A stretch of DNA of 64,000 nt, from contig NZ_BNBR01000004.1 of NCBI RefSeq assembly GCF_014656055.1, forward strand, positions 573,081 to 637,080. Reading direction: 5' to 3'. Made by a program: the position numbers and the translations under genes. The notes beneath the pieces are model-generated. The model saw only the letters and a program-made list of their open reading frames with translations, searched no databases and was not told the DNA's origin. Below, one piece after another: positions 1-8,767 of this stretch. The first letter of the stretch is position 1. Each line of letters opens with the position of its first letter. The DNA is from Streptomyces griseosporeus. GTDB taxonomy: Bacteria; Actinomycetota; Actinomycetes; Streptomycetales; Streptomycetaceae.

Positions 1-1026
1 GAAGCCGACCCTCACGCCGCGGGACGGCCGGTGCCCGGGGAGCCCGACGAGGGCGGCCGGGGCGTGGCCCGCCATGCCGGTGCCGCCCTCGCGTACCGGC
101 TCGTCGCCGGAGGGCGGCCGCTCGGGACGCTCGTCATCGGACGGGCCGGGGTGCCGGGGTTCCCCGACGAGGTGACCGGGCTGGTGGAGGACCTCAGCCG
201 CCGGGTCGCCCTCGCCATCGGCGCCGCCCGCCAGTACGCCCGGCAGGCCACCATCAGCGCCGTGCTCCAGCGCGGCCTGCTGCCTGGCGCGCTCCCCGAG
301 ATCCCCGGGGTGCGCAGCGCCCTCGTCCACGAGCCGTGCGACGTCGGCGGGCCCAGCGGCGACTTCTACGACCTCTTCCCGGCCGGCGACGGCCGCTGGT
401 GCTTCGCCGTCGGCGACGTGCAGGGCAAGGGCCCCGAGGCGGCCGTCGTCATCGGCCTCGCCCGGCCCTGGCTGCGGCTGCTGGCCCGCGAGGGCTACGG
501 CGTCGCCGATGTCCTCGACCGCCTCAACCAGCTCCTCCTCGACGACGCCACCGAGGCCGCCGACGCCGCCGCCCGCGTCCTGGCCGGACCGGCCGTCCCC
601 GGCGACGGCCCGCAGAACCGCTTCCTCTCCCTCCTCTACGGCGAACTCGTGCCCTTCGACGGAGGCGTCCGCTGCACCCTCGCCTCCGCCGGGCACCCGC
701 TGCCGCTGATCCTCGGCCCCGACGGCGGCGTACGGACCGCCGCCCGCCCGCAGACCCTGCTCGGCGTCGTCGAGGACGAGACGTACACCAGCGAGACCGT
801 GGAGCTGCGCTCCGGCGACACCCTGCTCTGCGTCACCGACGGCGTCACCGAGCGGCGCTGCGGCTCCCGCCAGTTCGACGACGCCGACGGACTCGCCGGA
901 GCGCTCGCCGACTGCGCCGGCCTCAGCGCCGAGCTGATCGCGGCGCGCATCCGCCGGCTGGTGCACGAGTTCGGCGGACAGCCCCCCGAGGACGATCTCG
1001 CCCTGCTGGTGCTCCAGGCGGAGTGA
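1..1026 (+). CDS. SpoIIE/RsbU-type PP2C protein phosphatase, 5'-truncated by the window edge
   Basis: The frame is open from base 1, so the true start lies upstream. The first 75 or so codons look like the end of a GAF-type sensory domain. The rest is a SpoIIE/PP2C phosphatase domain: GDFYDLFP and GDVQGKGPEAA carry the metal-binding aspartates, followed by CVTDGVTERR and a terminal EDDLALLVLQ. Such enzymes dephosphorylate anti-sigma-factor antagonists in partner-switching stress pathways, usually in the cytoplasm. No sigma or anti-sigma partner is adjacent. It ends 35 bases before hemW, in the same direction. The catalytic family is secure; the input signal and substrate are not visible. Confidence 0.85.
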   Translation, partial: EADPHAAGRPVPGEPDEGGRGVARHAGAALAYRLVAGGRPLGTLVIGRAGVPGFPDEVTGLVEDLSRRVALAIGAARQYARQATISAVLQRGLLPGALPEIPGVRSALVHEPCDVGGPSGDFYDLFPAGDGRWCFAVGDVQGKGPEAAVVIGLARPWLRLLAREGYGVADVLDRLNQLLLDDATEAADAAARVLAGPAVPGDGPQNRFLSLLYGELVPFDGGVRCTLASAGHPLPLILGPDGGVRTAARPQTLLGVVEDETYTSETVELRSGDTLLCVTDGVTERRCGSRQFDDADGLAGALADCAGLSAELIAARIRRLVHEFGGQPPEDDLALLVLQAE

Positions 1027-1061
1027 CCGGGCCGCCGCGCCGGTGCTGGACAATGGAAGGC

Positions 1062-2294
1062 ATGCCTTCCGCTCTCCCCGACGGCGAGCCCGTCCCCGCC
1101 GACGGCGCGCTGCCCCCGCACGCGCTCGCCGGGGCCGCCGACCGCCCGCTCGGCTTCTACCTGCATGTCCCCTACTGCGCCACCCGCTGCGGCTACTGCG
1201 ACTTCAACACCTACACCGCCACCGAGCTGCGCGGCACCGGCGGCGTGCTCGCCTCGCGCGACAACTACGCCGACACCCTCACCGACGAGATCCGACTCGC
1301 CCGCAAGGTCCTCGGCGACGACCCGCGCCCGGTCCGCACGGTCTTCGTCGGCGGCGGCACCCCCACCCTGCTCGCCGCCGACGACCTCGTCCGCATGCTG
1401 GCGGCGATCCGCGACGAGTTCGGGCTGGCCGACGACGCCGAGATCACCACGGAGGCCAACCCGGAGTCCGTCGACCCCGCCTACCTGGCCACCCTGCGCG
1501 CCGGCGGCTTCAACCGGATCTCCTTCGGCATGCAGAGCGCCCGGCAGCACGTGCTGCGGATCCTCGACCGCACCCACACCCCCGGCCGCCCCGAGGCGTG
1601 CGTCGCCGAGGCCCGCGCGGCCGGCTTCGAGCACGTCAACCTCGACCTGATCTACGGCACCCCGGGGGAGAGCGACGACGACTGGCGGGCCTCGCTGGAC
1701 GCGGCCGTCGGGGCGGGCCCGGACCACGTCAGCGCGTACGCGCTCATCGTGGAGGAGGGCACGCAGCTGGCCCGCCGCATCCGCCGGGGCGAGATCCCGA
1801 TGACCGACGACGACGTACACGCCGACCGCTACCTGATCGCCGAGGAGACGCTGTCGGCGGCGGGCTTCGACTGGTACGAGGTCTCCAACTGGGCCACCTC
1901 CGAGGCCGGCCGCTGCCTGCACAACGAGCTGTACTGGCGGGGCGCCGACTGGTGGGGCGCGGGACCCGGCGCCCACTCGCACGTGGGCGGCGTGCGCTGG
2001 TGGAACGTCAAGCACCCGGGGGCGTACGCGGCGGCGCTGGCGGAGGGCCGCTCACCGGGCGCCGGGCGCGAGGTCCTGACGGACGAGGACCGGCGCGTGG
2101 AGCGGATCCTGCTGGAGCTGCGGCTGCGGGAGGGCGTACCGCTGTCGCTGCTGAAGGAGGAGGGCCGCGCGGCCTCCCGCCGCGCCCTGGCGGACGGGCT
2201 CCTTCAGGAGGGCCCGTACGAGGAGGGGCGGGCCGTGCTGACCCTGCGGGGGCGGCTGCTGGCGGACGCGGTGGTGCGGGACCTGGTGGACTGA
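1062..2294 (+). CDS. hemW: HemW-type radical SAM protein (coproporphyrinogen III oxidase-like)
   Basis: 410 aa radical SAM protein. Near the N-terminus YCATRCGYCDFNTYT contains the CX3CX2C cluster motif, with the extra Cys-Asp-Phe typical of the HemN/HemW branch. FVGGGTPTLL and the NPESV and GMQS segments follow in the usual order, and the C-terminal third fits the HemW extension. HemW proteins are now regarded as heme chaperones rather than true oxygen-independent oxidases; that is family knowledge. The ATG at 1062 was chosen, though an in-frame ATG at 1053 is possible. The gene converges with the DUF3097 gene across about 37 bases with no clear hairpin. Confidence 0.9.
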   Translation: MPSALPDGEPVPADGALPPHALAGAADRPLGFYLHVPYCATRCGYCDFNTYTATELRGTGGVLASRDNYADTLTDEIRLARKVLGDDPRPVRTVFVGGGTPTLLAADDLVRMLAAIRDEFGLADDAEITTEANPESVDPAYLATLRAGGFNRISFGMQSARQHVLRILDRTHTPGRPEACVAEARAAGFEHVNLDLIYGTPGESDDDWRASLDAAVGAGPDHVSAYALIVEEGTQLARRIRRGEIPMTDDDVHADRYLIAEETLSAAGFDWYEVSNWATSEAGRCLHNELYWRGADWWGAGPGAHSHVGGVRWWNVKHPGAYAAALAEGRSPGAGREVLTDEDRRVERILLELRLREGVPLSLLKEEGRAASRRALADGLLQEGPYEEGRAVLTLRGRLLADAVVRDLVD

Positions 2295-2331
2295 CCGACG
2301 CGCGAACTGCTGGACCGAGCGGCCACTCCGA

Positions 2332-3150
2332 TCACTCCGCCGGTGCGCCGCCGGTGACGAAATCGATCAGTTCCTCCACCCGGCCCAGCAGCTCCGGCTC
2401 CAGGTCCTTGTACGACCGCACCCGCTTCAGGATCGCCTGCCACACCGCGCCCGTGTTCTCCGAAGGCCAGCCCAGCGCCCGGCACACCCCCGTCTTCCAG
2501 TCCTGGCCGCGCGGCACCGACGGCCACGCCGGGATGCCCAGCGACGACGGCTTCACCGCCTCCCAGATGTCGATGTACGGGTGGCCGACGACCATCGCGT
2601 GCTCGCTCGTCACCGACTCGGCGATCCGCCACTCCTTCGAGCCCGGCACGAGATGGTCCACCAGGACGCCAAGCCGGGCGTCCGGGCCGGGGGCGAAGGA
2701 CTCCACGATCGCCGGGAGGTCGTCCACGCCCTCCAGGTACTCCACCACCACGCCCTCGATGCGCAGGTCGTCGCCCCACACCTTCTCGACCAGCTCGGCG
2801 TCGTGCCGGCCCTCCACGTAGATCCGCCCGGCGCGGGCCACCCGGGCCCGGGCGCCGGGCACGGCCACCGAGCCGGAGGCCGTACGGGACGGCCGTACCG
2901 GAGCCGTCGGGGCCGGCCTGACCAGGGTCACCGGCCGGCCCTCCAGCAGGAAGCCGCGCGGCTCCAGGGGGAACACGCGGTGCTTGCCGAAGCGGTCCTC
3001 CAGCGTGACCGTGCCCGCCTCGCAGCGGATCACCGCGCCGCAGAAGCCGGTGCCGGCCTCCTCCACCACCAGGCCGGGCTCCGCCGGCACCTCGGCGACC
3101 GGCTTCGGCCTCTTCCAGGGCGGGGTCAGATCGGGGGAGTACTGCCGCAT
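2332..3150 (-). CDS. DUF3097 family protein
   Basis: 272 aa soluble protein without a signal peptide or membrane helix. It matches the actinobacterial DUF3097 family as I recall it: an N-terminal MRQYSPDLTPPWKRP segment, then a conserved middle containing IYVEGRHDAELVEKVWG and EYLEGVDDLP. The glycine/acid-rich middle resembles a Toprim-like core, which suggests nucleic acid or nucleotide handling, but no activity is established. The ATG at 3150 was preferred to a GTG two codons upstream. A TATCGT hexamer lies a few bases before it and no ribosome-binding site is visible, so the message may be leaderless. Confidence 0.75.
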   Translation of the reverse strand: MRQYSPDLTPPWKRPKPVAEVPAEPGLVVEEAGTGFCGAVIRCEAGTVTLEDRFGKHRVFPLEPRGFLLEGRPVTLVRPAPTAPVRPSRTASGSVAVPGARARVARAGRIYVEGRHDAELVEKVWGDDLRIEGVVVEYLEGVDDLPAIVESFAPGPDARLGVLVDHLVPGSKEWRIAESVTSEHAMVVGHPYIDIWEAVKPSSLGIPAWPSVPRGQDWKTGVCRALGWPSENTGAVWQAILKRVRSYKDLEPELLGRVEELIDFVTGGAPAE

Positions 3151-3192
3151 TCGCACGACGATAGGAGAAGTCCTCCGCCGTCCCGGTGAGGA

Positions 3193-3924
3193 TCAGCGCG
3201 ACACGCCGAAGCGGGCCGCCAGCTCGTCGCGCTGCCGGCGCACGAACGCCGCGTCCACCACCGCCCCGTGCCCCGGCACGTACAGCGCGTCCTCGCCGCC
3301 CAGCGCCAGCAGCCGGTCCAGCGCGTCCGGCCAGTGGGCCGGTACGGCGTCCGGGCCCGCCTGCGGGTCGCCCGACTCCTCGACCAGGTCGCCGCAGAAC
3401 ACCACCTCCGGGTCGCCCGGCACCAGCACGGCCAGGTCGTGGGCGGTGTGCCCCGGGCCCACGTTCGCCAGCAGCACCTGCCGGCCACCGCCCAGGTCGA
3501 GCGTCCACTCACCCGACACCCCGTGCCGTACCGGCGGCAGCGCGTCCGCCGCCTCCTCGGCCGCGCGGGCGTCCAGGCCGTTGCGGACGGCGTCCGCGCG
3601 CAGCTCCTCGCGGTCACGCGCGCGGGCCAGCACCGCGTCGACGCCCACCGCGCCGTACACCTCAGCGCCCGCGCACGCCGCCGCCCCGAAGACGTGGTCG
3701 AAGTGGGGGTGGGTCAGCGCGAGATGGGTCACACGCCCGCCGCTCAACCGTTCGGCCTGAGTGCGCAGCCGGGCCCCCTCCGCCAGGCTCGACCCCGCGT
3801 CGATCAGCAGCGCCGTCCCGCCGCCCGTCACCAGGCCCGCCGTGCAGTCCCACACCGGCAGCCGGCACCGGCCGACCCCCGCCGCCAGCCGCTCCCAGCC
3901 CAGCTCTTCCCAAGTCACGCTCAT
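3193..3924 (-). CDS. MBL-fold metallo-hydrolase
   Basis: 243 aa. The metallo-beta-lactamase signature THPHFDHVFGA supplies the HxHxDH metal ligands. Further ligands are likely the His in GPGHTAHDL, the Asp in VVFCGDLVEES and the His in YVPGHGAVVD, all in the expected order. This is the small-molecule (glyoxalase II-like) branch of the fold, not the RNA-processing branch. The substrate cannot be told. A TAGCGT hexamer sits six bases before the ATG with no Shine-Dalgarno sequence, suggesting a leaderless transcript. It is divergent from hrcA and 42 bases downstream of the DUF3097 start on the same strand. Confidence 0.85.
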   Translation of the reverse strand: MSVTWEELGWERLAAGVGRCRLPVWDCTAGLVTGGGTALLIDAGSSLAEGARLRTQAERLSGGRVTHLALTHPHFDHVFGAAACAGAEVYGAVGVDAVLARARDREELRADAVRNGLDARAAEEAADALPPVRHGVSGEWTLDLGGGRQVLLANVGPGHTAHDLAVLVPGDPEVVFCGDLVEESGDPQAGPDAVPAHWPDALDRLLALGGEDALYVPGHGAVVDAAFVRRQRDELAARFGVSR

Positions 3925-3966
3925 ACCGGGACGCTAGCCCTACCCACCGCCGGTACGGGACCGACC

Positions 3967-3997
3967 TTGCCCGCGGTGTACCCCACCGCCGTACACT
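3967..3997 (+). promoter_or_regulatory. candidate hrcA-dnaJ2 promoter
   Basis: TTGCCC (3967-3972) and TACACT (3992-3997) are separated by 19 bases, just upstream of the CIRCE element. The -10-like box ends 13 bases before CIRCE, so the predicted start of transcription falls just before the operator. Assigned by pattern only. Confidence 0.4.
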
Positions 3998-4010
3998 GGG
4001 CCGGGGAAGT

Positions 4011-4037
4011 CTGGCACTCGCACGCGCAGAGTGCCAG
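4011..4037 (+). promoter_or_regulatory. CIRCE operator (HrcA binding site)
   Basis: A perfect 9-9-9 inverted repeat: CTGGCACTC (4011-4019), nine bases, GAGTGCCAG (4029-4037). It differs from the textbook CIRCE only at symmetric outer positions. It lies 40 bases upstream of the hrcA start, between the candidate promoter and the ribosome-binding site GGAGG, so HrcA should autorepress its own operon until heat or unfolded protein relieves it. Confidence 0.93.
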
Positions 4038-4077
4038 GCGGGACGCAAGGGGAACGACTTCTGGAGGTGTGCGCGCG

Positions 4078-5094
4078 ATGCTGAGTGAACGCAGGCTTCA
4101 GGTACTGCGCGCCATCGTCCAGGACTACGTCGGCACCGAGGAGCCCGTCGGCTCCAAGGCGCTGACGGAGCGGCACAACCTCGGCGTCTCCCCGGCCACG
4201 GTCCGCAACGACATGGCGGCCCTGGAGGACGAGGGGTACATCGCCCAGCCGCACACCAGCGCCGGGCGCATCCCCACCGACAAGGGCTACCGGCTGTTCG
4301 TCGACAAGCTCGCCGGTGTGAAGCCGATGAGCCCGCCCGAGCGCCGCGCCATCCAGAACTTCCTGGAGGGCGCCGTCGACCTCGACGACGTCGTCGCGCG
4401 GACGGTGCGGCTGCTCGCGCAGCTCACGCGGCAGGTCGCCGTGGTGCAGTACCCGTCGCTGACCCGTTCGACGGTGCGGCACGTGGAGCTGCTGTCGCTC
4501 GCCCCCGCGCGGGTGATGCTGGTGCTGATCACCGACACCGGCCGGGTCGAGCAGCGGCTGGTGGACTGCCCGGCGCCGTTCGGCGAGGCGTCCCTGGCGG
4601 ACCTGCGGGCCCGGCTCAACAGCCGTGTCGCGGGCCGTCGCTTCACGGACGTCCCCCAGCTGGTGGAGGACCTGCCCGAGGCCTTCGAGGTCGAGGACCG
4701 CGGTACGGTCTCGACGGTGCTCTCCACCCTCCTGGAGACGCTCGTCGAGGAGAACGAGGAGCGGCTGATGATCGGCGGTACCGCCAATCTGACCCGCTTC
4801 GGACATGACTTCCCCCTCACGATCCGGCCCGTGCTCGAGGCGCTGGAGGAGCAGGTCGTGCTCCTGAAGCTGCTCGGCGAGGCGAAGGATCCGGGCGTGA
4901 CCGTCCGTATCGGTCACGAGAACGCCCACGAAGGACTCAACTCCACGTCCGTCGTGTCGGTCGGCTACGGTTCGGGCGGCGAGGCGGTTGCCAAGCTCGG
5001 CGTGGTCGGACCGACCCGCATGGACTACCCGGGAACGATGGGAGCGGTACGCGCAGTGGCACGGTACGTCGGACAGATCCTGGCGGAGTCGTAG
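4078..5094 (+). CDS. hrcA: HrcA heat-inducible transcription repressor
   Basis: 338 aa, the normal length for HrcA. The N-terminal winged helix includes LQVLRAIVQDYVGTEEPVGS and SPATVRNDMAALEDEGY, followed by HTSAGRIPTDKGYR, the most conserved stretch of the family. The C-terminal region fits the GAF-like domain. HrcA binds CIRCE and depends on GroE for activity (family knowledge). The start is supported by GGAGG ten bases upstream. The gene abuts dnaJ2 with no gap, so the two are co-transcribed and probably co-translated. Confidence 0.95.
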   Translation: MLSERRLQVLRAIVQDYVGTEEPVGSKALTERHNLGVSPATVRNDMAALEDEGYIAQPHTSAGRIPTDKGYRLFVDKLAGVKPMSPPERRAIQNFLEGAVDLDDVVARTVRLLAQLTRQVAVVQYPSLTRSTVRHVELLSLAPARVMLVLITDTGRVEQRLVDCPAPFGEASLADLRARLNSRVAGRRFTDVPQLVEDLPEAFEVEDRGTVSTVLSTLLETLVEENEERLMIGGTANLTRFGHDFPLTIRPVLEALEEQVVLLKLLGEAKDPGVTVRIGHENAHEGLNSTSVVSVGYGSGGEAVAKLGVVGPTRMDYPGTMGAVRAVARYVGQILAES

Positions 5095-6231
5095 GTGGCC
5101 ACGGACTACTACGCCGTACTCGGCGTGCGCCGCGACGCGTCGCAGGAAGAGATCAAGAAGGCCTTCCGGCGGCTCGCGCGCGAGCTGCACCCGGACGTCA
5201 ACCCCGATCCGAAGACCCAGGAGCGGTTCAAGGAGATCAACGCCGCTTACGAGGTGCTGTCGGACCCGCAGAAGAAGCAGGTCTACGACCTCGGCGGCGA
5301 CCCGCTGTCGCAGTCCGGCGGCGCCGGCGCGGGCGGCTTCGGGGCCGGCGGCTTCGGCAACTTCTCCGACATCATGGACGCCTTCTTCGGTACGGCGTCG
5401 CAGCGCGGGCCGAGGTCGCGGACGCGACGCGGCCAGGACGCGATGATCCGGATCGAGGTCGAGCTGGACGAGGCGGCCTTCGGGACGACCAAGGACATCC
5501 AGGTCGACACCGCGATCGTCTGCTCGACCTGCAACGGGGAGGGCGCCGCGCCCGGCACCTCCGCGCAGACCTGTGACATGTGCCGCGGCCGCGGTGAGGT
5601 GTCGCAGGTGACGCGGTCCTTCCTGGGGCAGGTCATGACCTCGCGGCCGTGCCCGCAGTGCCAGGGCTTCGGCACCGTCGTGCCGACCCCCTGCCCCGAG
5701 TGCGCCGGTGACGGCCGGGTGCGCTCGCGGCGCACGCTGACCGTGAAGATCCCCGCCGGTGTCGACAACGGCACCCGGATCCAGCTCGCCGGTGAGGGCG
5801 AGGTGGGGCCGGGTGGCGGTCCCGCCGGTGACCTGTACGTCGAGATCCATGAACTGCCGCACTCCGTGTTCCAGCGGCGCGGCGACGACCTGCACTGCAC
5901 GGTCACCATCCCGATGACCGCGGCGGCGCTCGGCACCAAGGTGCCGCTGGAGACGCTGGACGGGATGGAGGAGGTCGACATCCGGCCCGGCACCCAGTCC
6001 GGGCAGTCGATCCCGCTGCACAACCGCGGCGTCACGCATCTGCGCGGCGGCGGCCGGGGCGACCTCATCGTCCACGTCGAGGTGCAGACGCCGAACAAGC
6101 TCGACCCCGAGCAGGAGCGGCTGCTGCGGGAGCTGGCCAAGCTGCGGGGCGAGGAGCGCCCGCAGGGGCAGTTCCAGCCCGGGCAGCAGGGGTTGTTCTC
6201 GCGGTTGAAGGACGCGTTCAACGGGCGCTGA
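5095..6231 (+). CDS. dnaJ2: DnaJ2 chaperone (type I Hsp40)
   Basis: 378 aa with the full type I layout: an N-terminal J domain with the HPD motif (HPDVN), a Gly/Phe-rich linker (GAGGFGAGGFGNF), four CxxCxGxG zinc-finger repeats starting with CSTCNGEG and CDMCRGRG, and a C-terminal substrate-binding domain. It stimulates DnaK ATPase and delivers unfolded clients. The GTG start follows the hrcA stop codon directly. The hrcA linkage and CIRCE control identify it as the second dnaJ of Streptomyces rather than the copy in the dnaK operon. Confidence 0.94.
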   Translation: MATDYYAVLGVRRDASQEEIKKAFRRLARELHPDVNPDPKTQERFKEINAAYEVLSDPQKKQVYDLGGDPLSQSGGAGAGGFGAGGFGNFSDIMDAFFGTASQRGPRSRTRRGQDAMIRIEVELDEAAFGTTKDIQVDTAIVCSTCNGEGAAPGTSAQTCDMCRGRGEVSQVTRSFLGQVMTSRPCPQCQGFGTVVPTPCPECAGDGRVRSRRTLTVKIPAGVDNGTRIQLAGEGEVGPGGGPAGDLYVEIHELPHSVFQRRGDDLHCTVTIPMTAAALGTKVPLETLDGMEEVDIRPGTQSGQSIPLHNRGVTHLRGGGRGDLIVHVEVQTPNKLDPEQERLLRELAKLRGEERPQGQFQPGQQGLFSRLKDAFNGR

Positions 6232-6331
6232 GGGGCTTCTGCTTCCTTGGTTCTCACCCGACTTTCCCTTGGCCTATGCCAAGGGGAAGGCCCGATTCGG
6301 ACTTGTTCGGAGTCCGTGACAACATGCGGTC

Positions 6332-7603
6332 ATGTCCACCGCACTGACCGATCTCTTCCCCCACCCGATCGTGCAGGCGCCCATGGCGGGCGGGGTCTCC
6401 GTCCCCCAGCTCGCCGCCGCCGTGTGCGAGGCGGGCGGGCTCGGTTTCCTCGCCGCCGGGTACAAGACCGCCGACGGGATGTACCAGGAGATCAAGCAGC
6501 TGCGGAGCCTGACCGCCCGCCCCTTCGGCGTGAACCTCTTCCTGCCGCAGCCCGAGCACGCCGAGTCCGGCGCCGTCGAGCTGTACGCCCAGCAACTGGC
6601 CGGCGAGGCCACCTGGTACGACACCGAGCTGGGCGACCCGGAGAGCGGCCGCGACGACGGCTACGACGCCAAGCTCGCCGTGCTGCTGGACAATCCGGTG
6701 CCGGTGGTCTCCTTCCACTTCGGCGTGCCGAGCGCAGAGGCGCTCGAGGCGCTGCGGCGGGTCGGCACGTACACCCTCGTCACCGCCACCACCGCGGAGG
6801 AGGCCCTCGCCGTGCAGCGCGCCGGGGCCGACGCGGTGATCGCGCAGGGCGTCGAGGCCGGCGGGCACCAGGGCACCCACCGCGACGACCCCGAGACGGA
6901 CGGCGGCGGGACCGGCCTGCTGTCGCTCGTCGCGCAGGTCCGCGAGACCGTGAGCATTCCGGTCGTCGCCGCCGGCGGCATCATGCGCGGCAGCCAGATC
7001 GCCGCGGTGCTGGCGGCCGGGGCCAGTGCCGCGCAGCTCGGTACGGCCTTCCTCGCCACGCCCGAGTCCGGCGCGCACGCGGTGCACAAGCGGGCGCTGG
7101 TCGATCCGCTGTTCGCGCGGACGGAGCTGACGCGGGCGTTCTCCGGGCGGCCCGCCCGGGGACTCGTCAACCGCTTCATGCGCGAGCACGGGCCGTACGC
7201 GCCCGCCGCGTACCCGGAGGTCCACCACCTGACCTCGCCGCTGCGGAAGGCTGCCGCCAAGGCGGGGGATCCGCAGGGGATGGCCCTGTGGGCCGGGCAG
7301 GGGCACCGGATGGCGCGGGAGCTGCCCGCGGGGCGGCTGGTCGAGGTGCTGGTCGGGGAGTTGGAGGCGGCGCGGACAGCGTTGTCGGGTGGACCGGGGC
7401 TGGGGTCGGGTGGACCGGGGTTGGGTTCCGGTGGACCGGGGCTGGGTTCCGGTGGATCGGGTCTGGGGTCGGGTGGACCGGGACTGGGGTCGGGTGGGCC
7501 AGGGCTGGGTTCCGGTGGGTCGGGGCTGGGGTCGGGTGGACCAGGGCTGGGTTCCGGTGGGTCGGGGCTGGGGTCCGGGTCGGGTCAGGGAGGGGTGCGA
7601 TGA
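6332..7603 (+). CDS. nitronate monooxygenase (2-nitropropane dioxygenase family) with a repetitive Gly-rich tail
   Basis: 423 aa. Residues 1 to about 350 form the FMN-dependent TIM barrel: QAPMAGGVSVP at the N-terminus, AQGVEAGGHQGTH with the active-site His, VVAAGGIM and QLGTAFLATPES for flavin phosphate binding. The family oxidises alkyl nitronates such as propionate 3-nitronate. The last 70 or so residues are unusual: nine tandem GG[PS]GLGS heptads encoded by a 21-bp repeat, with no role in the fold. The gene ends in a four-base ATGA overlap with rsmE, so the two are translationally coupled. Confidence 0.88.
   Translation: MSTALTDLFPHPIVQAPMAGGVSVPQLAAAVCEAGGLGFLAAGYKTADGMYQEIKQLRSLTARPFGVNLFLPQPEHAESGAVELYAQQLAGEATWYDTELGDPESGRDDGYDAKLAVLLDNPVPVVSFHFGVPSAEALEALRRVGTYTLVTATTAEEALAVQRAGADAVIAQGVEAGGHQGTHRDDPETDGGGTGLLSLVAQVRETVSIPVVAAGGIMRGSQIAAVLAAGASAAQLGTAFLATPESGAHAVHKRALVDPLFARTELTRAFSGRPARGLVNRFMREHGPYAPAAYPEVHHLTSPLRKAAAKAGDPQGMALWAGQGHRMARELPAGRLVEVLVGELEAARTALSGGPGLGSGGPGLGSGGPGLGSGGSGLGSGGPGLGSGGPGLGSGGSGLGSGGPGLGSGGSGLGSGSGQGGVR
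7388..7576 (+). repeat. nine tandem copies of a 21-bp coding repeat
   Basis: Nine units of 21 bases encode GG[PS]GLGS inside the C-terminus of the nitronate monooxygenase gene. Units differ mainly at the P/S codon (ccg or tcg) and in alternation of gggtcg with ggttcc for the Gly-Ser pair. The unit length keeps frame, so copy number could vary without disrupting rsmE downstream. Confidence 0.95.
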
Positions 7604-8340
7604 CCGCGCCGGTGTTCGTTGTCGAGGAGTTGCCCGACGGGGCCGGGCGCGGGTTCGTGCTCGACGGGCCCGAGGGGCGGCACGCCGTGTCCGTGAAGCG
7701 GCTGCGGGCCGGGGAGGACGTGGTCCTCACCGACGGGGCCGGGCGGTGGGCCGAGGGCGTGGTCGCCGGGGTCGAGGGCAAGGACCGGCTCGTGGTGGAC
7801 CTGCACGGGGTGCGGGAGGAGCCCGAGGAGGCTCCCCGGATCACCGTCGTGCAGGCCCTGCCCAAGGGCGACCGGGGTGAACTCGCCGTCGAGACCATGA
7901 CCGAGGTCGGTGTCGACGCGATCGTGCCGTGGGCCGCCTCGCGCTGCATCACCCAGTGGAAGGGCGAGCGCGGGCTGAAGGCGCTCGGCAAGTGGCGGGC
8001 CACCGCGCGGGAGGCCGGGAAGCAGTCCCGGCGGGTGCGGTTCCCTTCGGTCGCGGACGCGGCGAGCACGCGACAGGTTGCCTCGCTTCTCGCCAAGGCG
8101 GACTTCGCGGCGGTGCTGCACGAGAGCGGCGACCGTCCGCTGGCCGCGGCCGAGCTGCCGGCGGGGGGTGACATCGTGCTCGTCGTCGGACCCGAGGGCG
8201 GGGTGTCGCCGGAGGAGCTGGCGGTGTTCGAGGAGGCCGGTGCGGTGGCCTACCGGCTGGGTCGTACGGTGTTGCGTACGTCGACCGCCGGTACGGCCGC
8301 GGCTGCGCTGCTGCTGGGGCGTACCGGGCGCTGGTCCTAA
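7600..8340 (+). CDS. rsmE: 16S rRNA m3U1498 methyltransferase RsmE
   Basis: 246 aa SPOUT-class methyltransferase. An N-terminal PUA-like domain (HAVSVKRLRAGEDV) is followed by the knotted C-terminal domain with VQALPKGDR, VGPEGGVSPEEL and RLGRTVLRTSTAGTAA, the SAM-binding trefoil knot motifs of RsmE. It methylates N3 of U1498 in the decoding region of assembled 30S subunits. The ATG overlaps the upstream stop by four bases. Upstream dnaJ2 and hrcA run in the same direction, as in many actinobacteria. Confidence 0.93.
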   Translation: MTAPVFVVEELPDGAGRGFVLDGPEGRHAVSVKRLRAGEDVVLTDGAGRWAEGVVAGVEGKDRLVVDLHGVREEPEEAPRITVVQALPKGDRGELAVETMTEVGVDAIVPWAASRCITQWKGERGLKALGKWRATAREAGKQSRRVRFPSVADAASTRQVASLLAKADFAAVLHESGDRPLAAAELPAGGDIVLVVGPEGGVSPEELAVFEEAGAVAYRLGRTVLRTSTAGTAAAALLLGRTGRWS

Positions 8341-8362
8341 TCTCTTCCGGGGAGCGTGTGCT

Positions 8363-8755
8363 GTGGAACTCGCCCAAGTACGGCTGCTGGTCACCGACTT
8401 CGCCGCGTGTTACCGGTTCTACGGTGAGGTGCTCGGGCTGAAGCCGCAGTCCGGGGCGAGCGAGGGGCCGTACGAGAAGTTCAGCCCCGCGGTGGGGTCC
8501 GCGGGGATCGCTCTGCAGGACCGGGCGATGATGGCGTCGGTGCTGGGGGAGTTGGGGGCGGCGGCTACGGGGTACCGGTCGCTGGTGGTGCTGCGGGTCG
8601 ACGATCTGGACGCGTACTGCGAGGAGATCGTGGGGCGGGGGGCCGTGCTGGTGCACGGGCCTGCGGCGATGACGGACCGGATGCGGGTGGCTCATCTGAA
8701 GGACCCCGAGGGGAACTTGGTCGAGTTGCAGGAGTGGTTGTTGCTGCGGGGGTGA
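8363..8755 (+). CDS. VOC-family (glyoxalase/bleomycin-resistance-like) protein
   Basis: 130 aa. A single vicinal-oxygen-chelate domain made of two beta-alpha-beta3 modules: LVTDFAACYRFYGEVLGL at the N-terminus and VAHLKDPEGNLVELQEWL at the C-terminus, the latter carrying the usual metal-ligand Glu. Members act as dioxygenases, isomerases or drug-binding resistance proteins, and the sequence does not say which. The GTG start is supported by GGGGAG eight bases upstream. It follows rsmE by 22 bases and could be its last operon partner. Confidence 0.82.
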   Translation: MELAQVRLLVTDFAACYRFYGEVLGLKPQSGASEGPYEKFSPAVGSAGIALQDRAMMASVLGELGAAATGYRSLVVLRVDDLDAYCEEIVGRGAVLVHGPAAMTDRMRVAHLKDPEGNLVELQEWLLLRG

Positions 8756-8767
8756 CGTCGTTGTCGG

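Noticed and set aside
3940..6075. A 711-codon minus-strand frame opposite hrcA-dnaJ2
   Set aside because: No recognisable motif and complete overlap with two well-defined genes.
7388..7576. Tandem repeat as a CRISPR or replication iteron
   Set aside because: It is entirely in frame within a gene, in a 21-base unit encoding GG[PS]GLGS.
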